NCBI RefSeq assembly: GCF_037392515.1
Contig: NC_090280.1
Coordinates: 19,160,001 to 19,224,000 of the forward strand
Direction: 5' to 3'
Source: Haliotis asinina
Taxonomy: Eukaryota; Mollusca; Gastropoda; Lepetellida; Haliotidae
DNA length: 64,000 nt
This document shows, one piece after another, positions 60,199-64,000 of this stretch. The translations under genes were made by a program, and so were the position numbers. The notes beneath the pieces were generated by a model that did no database searches, had not been told where the DNA came from, and worked only from the letters and a program-made list of their open reading frames with translations. The stretch's first letter is position 1. Every line of letters begins with the position of its first letter.

Positions 60199-62499
60199 GA
60201 TAGCATGCAGCGAGTGTTCGGGTGATCCTGGCACAGTCATGCTGGTAAGGCTCATCATCAGCTCAGGGCCCTCACCCCTCTACAAGCAGCCCAGGCAGCG
60301 AATGGAACTTCCCCCAGGAAACGCAGCCTAGTCGAACCCGCCAAGAACTTTCAGGAGACTCCCTTAGATTGCAACCTTCTGCATTACTCGGAGTGTCTGA
60401 AGGGCTGTGTTCCCGGTGGAGAACCCGGGCACTCTCCCGATCTGTGCCAAGATCAGGAGGTACCATTATTATGAGAGTGGGTATTCACTGACCTTGATGG
60501 GTTTTCCCATTATGTTTCTAAAATGAAATATTGATCTGTTATGTACAACGCTGGTATCTCAAGTCCATCGTCATAATTTGGTTTAAACCTGCAACTGTAC
60601 AGTGATGGTCAAGGTCAGCATCTACATGTATTTTTATGGCTTATGCATTTTAACTTTTCATATCATAGACATTTTCTTGCCTTTCAGGTGACAGCGAAAT
60701 AACCAATAACAATATGACCACTTTTGTATATGTAGCATGTTCATAATACAGTTGCAACTAATTGCGCTGGCTCTTTTTGTTATTTTTCAAATCCTTGACG
60801 CAAGGTAGACATGTCAAACTGACAGCTTTGGCTAGCTGCTGTGGGTGAATGATTCCGAGCAACATCTGTCTGTCCCGATGTCCGCACCTTGGGGAGTTAG
60901 TTTCACCCATAAATGTGCCATTTTGTCTCGGATGGTGAGTGAGTGAGTTACGTTTTACGCTGCTTTTAGCAAATTTTCCAGCAATATCACGACAAGGCAG
61001 AACTGAGGTTCACACATTGTTTCTGTTCACCTAGCAGAAATGGGTGCCTAGTAGGATAAGCCATGTGACTCTTAACCTTCTACGACTCACGGGCAGCTAG
61101 GGTTATTCGGGGTAGTAATACCAGTAATCAGATTGGAGCACTCTGTGCATCCACCAGCAGTGCAAAATTCGGCATATTACAAATGCCCTTATTACTATTG
61201 GTCATGTAGAAAACCGAACCTTTGACAATTAGGTGACAGTCGTCACTTGTTTCAGGGTGCCCATACCACCACGACAAAAGCTAATACCACAACAGGTTGT
61301 TTGAACCGATGTCCGTGAAAGATGGTTAGACTGGCAACAATTTAATGTTTTTGATTCAATACTCTCTCTTCATTTTATGTCGTCAACTGCTTGACTGAAC
61401 TAATTAGTCGATATAGTGTTGTTACCTTGTCAATACTAGCCTATGTCAGGTTTGCCTACGTTTGACAAAGACGAGAATTTCTTACTGGGTTGCGTTTTCA
61501 CGATTGATGTGTAGATCGTTGATCATGCTGTTGATCAGCCGTGAAGATCATTGGTCTTCAGTAACCCATACATGTGGTAAGAGGCGCCTCGCGATATTGC
61601 GTGGCCAGGCTCGCTTATTTGGTTGACACAAACCACCGTACCGCTATTGATGTTCATGCTTTTGACCCCTGGATCGTCTGGTCCGAACTCGATCGCATAC
61701 AGACTGGTGTCACATTGGTATTATACGTTGCTCACCTCACTGGTCACCGGGAGGAGGGGGCGGGTGTGTGTGTCATGGGTTGAGGCATCTTCGATATTTG
61801 TTTGTTTCCTGGTTCACAATACACCTCGCTTGTGTTTGCGCTTCGCATCAAACAGTTTGTCATTGACATGCATGGCGTATAATTTTTATCATTCACGTTG
61901 TAATATCTTCGAACTCGACAAAGTGTTGATCACTGGTTAGTCAGTGCCATTGGTTTTACTTTAATGACCGAGGTTGCTTTTGAACAATTTGCTTCTCGTG
62001 GATGACCTTGTATCATTCGGTGGGATACCCATAAAGAAGGGAACGGAATGCACTGTGTATTCTTTGCTCAATAAAATGACGCTGAACAACGAAACATAAA
62101 CAAACGAATAATGTCATCGGAGATCCTGTTCTCGTTTTACCTTCACATAAGATATTTAGATATGGGAACGGTCGTGTATTTTAATATTAACTGTTGTTTA
62201 GTTTCCGGTTGAGTTGAGTGTGGCACTATTAATTACTCTCGAACGCACAGAAAAATATTTACAAATTATTTGCAGAAATATCGAAACCTTAACTTCCACC
62301 TTGGTTGAAAGGGAAGCTGTGAATTTGTTATTTTGGGATAACGTTTGAGTGGGTTTGAGTGGGAAAGAAATCAGCACGTAAAGTTTTGGTGTCTTCGTCC
62401 TGTATGATGTGAACACTTTAAGACATGGTATTCTTTCTCTACCTCAGTTTACACATAAGATTTAATAAACGTAAGGTGAGTGTGTTATTTTAGTTTTAT

Positions 62500-62805
62500 G
62501 GCTCCGTGGTGTAATGGCTTCAGCTTGCGCCTGGCGAATGGAAGGTCGGGGTTCGGTTCCCGCCCACATCAAACCAAAACTGGTACTTGTTGGTTCATGC
62601 CTGGCGCTGGGCACTAATGGATCAAGGTCGGTTCGGAGCCAGTATAATGTGTCTGTGTGGGATGTAGACGTTTAACTGCAGAATCTCAGTGAGCAAGCGT
62701 TAAACTTCATTTCACTTCACCTCACCAATATGGGGAATGGAACCCATGTTGTCGCCCTAACAAGCGGACACTTTAACCTCTAGGCTACCTCACCGTCCAC
62801 GGAAG
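62500..62805. repeat. two tRNA-like repeat heads in opposite directions
   Basis: 62504-62735 forward: ggctccgtggtgtaatggct, ggggttcggttcccgcccac, ending in CACT-like sequence. 62736-62805 reverse SINE head: atggaacccatgttgtcgcc, cctctaggctacctcaccgt. Confidence 0.65.
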
Positions 62806-63084
62806 GTGAGATAAAATCGCGTTGAAGACCGACCGTACGTGTGGATGCTGGTGTAATTGAACCGACTAGTTTTTCGTTTTTCACACGTATGTTAGACAGC
62901 AATCTACCATCTCGGACCAGTCTCCCTATTCATTATGATACGGAAACACTCTCAAGGATTGTGAATTCGAAACTCGCGTTAATGAAACAATTCTGTGTTC
63001 ACCAAAACAATATTATGGAAGCGTTTTGGTGTCACAAACTAATCTTGTTTTCGTCTACATAGAAGATTCATTCTCCTTCGTCAT

Positions 63085-63399
63085 TGATACTTTCATTTAT
63101 TTAGTTGATACTTTCACCTTTGTAAGTGATACTTTCATTTACTTAGTTGATACGTTCACCTTTGTAAGCGATACTTTCATTTATTGACAGAATGCTTTCA
63201 TCTACACAGATCATACATTCTTCTACGAAGTTGATACATTCATCTATGGTGAGGAAAGGTTCATTTACATGGGTGCTGTTTGTATCTTCACAGTTCATAC
63301 TTTCATCTATTGAGAAGTTGGTTTCATCTACACAGATCACACATTCTTCGTCCTAGGTGATATTTCATCGACGTAGACAACAGTTTCATTTCTATCGCT
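63085..63399. repeat. degenerate 21-bp array, about 15 units
   Basis: Units of 21 bases such as gatactttcatttatttagt + t repeat from 63085. The minus strand is open over 63143-63340 and reads in sevens (FSIDESM, LTIDECI, ICVDESI, LSINESI). The pattern resumes at about 63905 and runs off the window end. Confidence 0.8.
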
Positions 63400-63904
63400 A
63401 ATACGTATGTCGCCGACAGCCGTGTTTCATATACCTTCAGTTGCAAATATAATAATTATACCTAATATGTGGACTGCGGACTGATCGCGCGTAATGTAAC
63501 TATCCCGTTTATCACTATTACTAACTTAAACATTGAAGTATTATAGCAAGTAAGAGGGTGTGTGAAGGGCATAAATTCTATATATTTCTTAACATGAAGG
63601 AACGCTTTATTTCACGGATCATTGACCTCTGACCACTGACATATAAGTGACCGTTCATCTCATGATAACGTGCAACTACCGTGCGCAGCACGTGTGGTTA
63701 GAAATATGCTGTCTATCTTACTTATTTGAACTCACCCTCTTTTGCCATCTGTCAACCACAGACGACGGGAGAATATATCGCATTTCATGGTGTCGTTGTT
63801 TCTAGATACTGATAAATAAACAGCTCTTTAACAGTGTTTAAAACAACTCCGTCGCCTAATATCTGTCTCGGACAATAAGAGACCCGAACCTGCGACACTT
63901 ATAT

Positions 63905-64000
63905 CTACGAAGAGAACAGTTACTTACATCTCATAGGTCTTACGTTTCATCTTTTGAGGGATATTTTCATCTACAAGGAAGACATTCTATTCTACATATG
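63905..64000. repeat. continuation of the 21-bp array
   Basis: cttacgtttcatcttttgag, gatattttcatctacaagga and gacattctattctacatatg repeat the ttcatctac core. Confidence 0.6.

Larger units (their letters stand above)
60216..64000. other. intergenic right end, repeats only
   Basis: No gene recognised. 60940-61240 is a reverse SINE end joined to the repeat seen at 15663-15800. 61500-61720 is a reverse family B copy (gttgatcagccgtgaagatc, gttcatgcttttgacccctg). Confidence 0.5.

Noticed and set aside
60272-60466. 64-codon minus-strand frame
   Set aside because: Short, GC-richer stretch without acceptor, donor or recognisable family.
62504-62575. tRNA gene candidate
   Set aside because: Promoter boxes resemble a tRNA, but no clean cloverleaf arms and a repeat tail follows.

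Overview
The window looks like genomic DNA of a marine gastropod, most likely an abalone (Haliotis). I infer this from its AT-rich, intron-rich, repeat-dense make-up. The clearest sign is the many copies of a tRNA-headed SINE ending in a CACT-rich tail, a repeat style I associate with Haliotis. No database was searched, so the species is an inference.

Layout. 1-183 may hold the edge of a minus-strand exon. 1.0-2.0 kb is minisatellite DNA. 1994-8081 is a nested insertion: a nearly full-length but decayed RNase H-bearing LINE (2135-7698, with target-site duplication) sits inside a roughly 0.5-kb terminal-inverted-repeat element, which itself interrupts a degenerate minisatellite. 8.1-13.9 kb is intergenic, with SINEs, microsatellites and a 21-bp-period array. 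13906-20649 is a four-exon archaemetzincin (AMZ2-like) metallopeptidase gene with matching splice phases. 20.7-26.5 kb holds SINEs, a perfect 223-bp tandem duplication and an old LINE reverse-transcriptase remnant split by a SINE.

The main system is at 26.5-60.2 kb: three tandem paralogous genes, all on the plus strand, for single-pass membrane receptors of the immunoglobulin superfamily. Each has a signal-peptide exon, up to four Ig-like exons, a Ser/Thr-rich stalk in small exons, a membrane exon, a 16-base micro-exon and a tyrosine-bearing tail exon. Every Ig and stalk exon counted in the models is phase 1-1, so exons can be lost or added without breaking frame. Gene 3 (52457-60013) is complete with four Ig domains and a long tail. 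Gene 1 (27994-35477) has lost half of the Ig2 exon and gene 2 (42076-48271) the end of the Ig1 exon; both read through as three-Ig receptors if the damaged exon is skipped, and both carry a short tail. Genes 2 and 3 share a nearly identical 1.4-kb tract, which suggests gene conversion. Three of the four Ig-like domains lack the usual B-strand cysteine and instead carry two cysteines near the F and G strands. I infer a diversifying, possibly immune or allorecognition, receptor cluster; the sequence does not show the ligand.

60.2-64 kb is repeats, ending in a second 21-bp-period array that runs off the window. I saw no RNA genes, CRISPR arrays, retroviruses or LTR elements.
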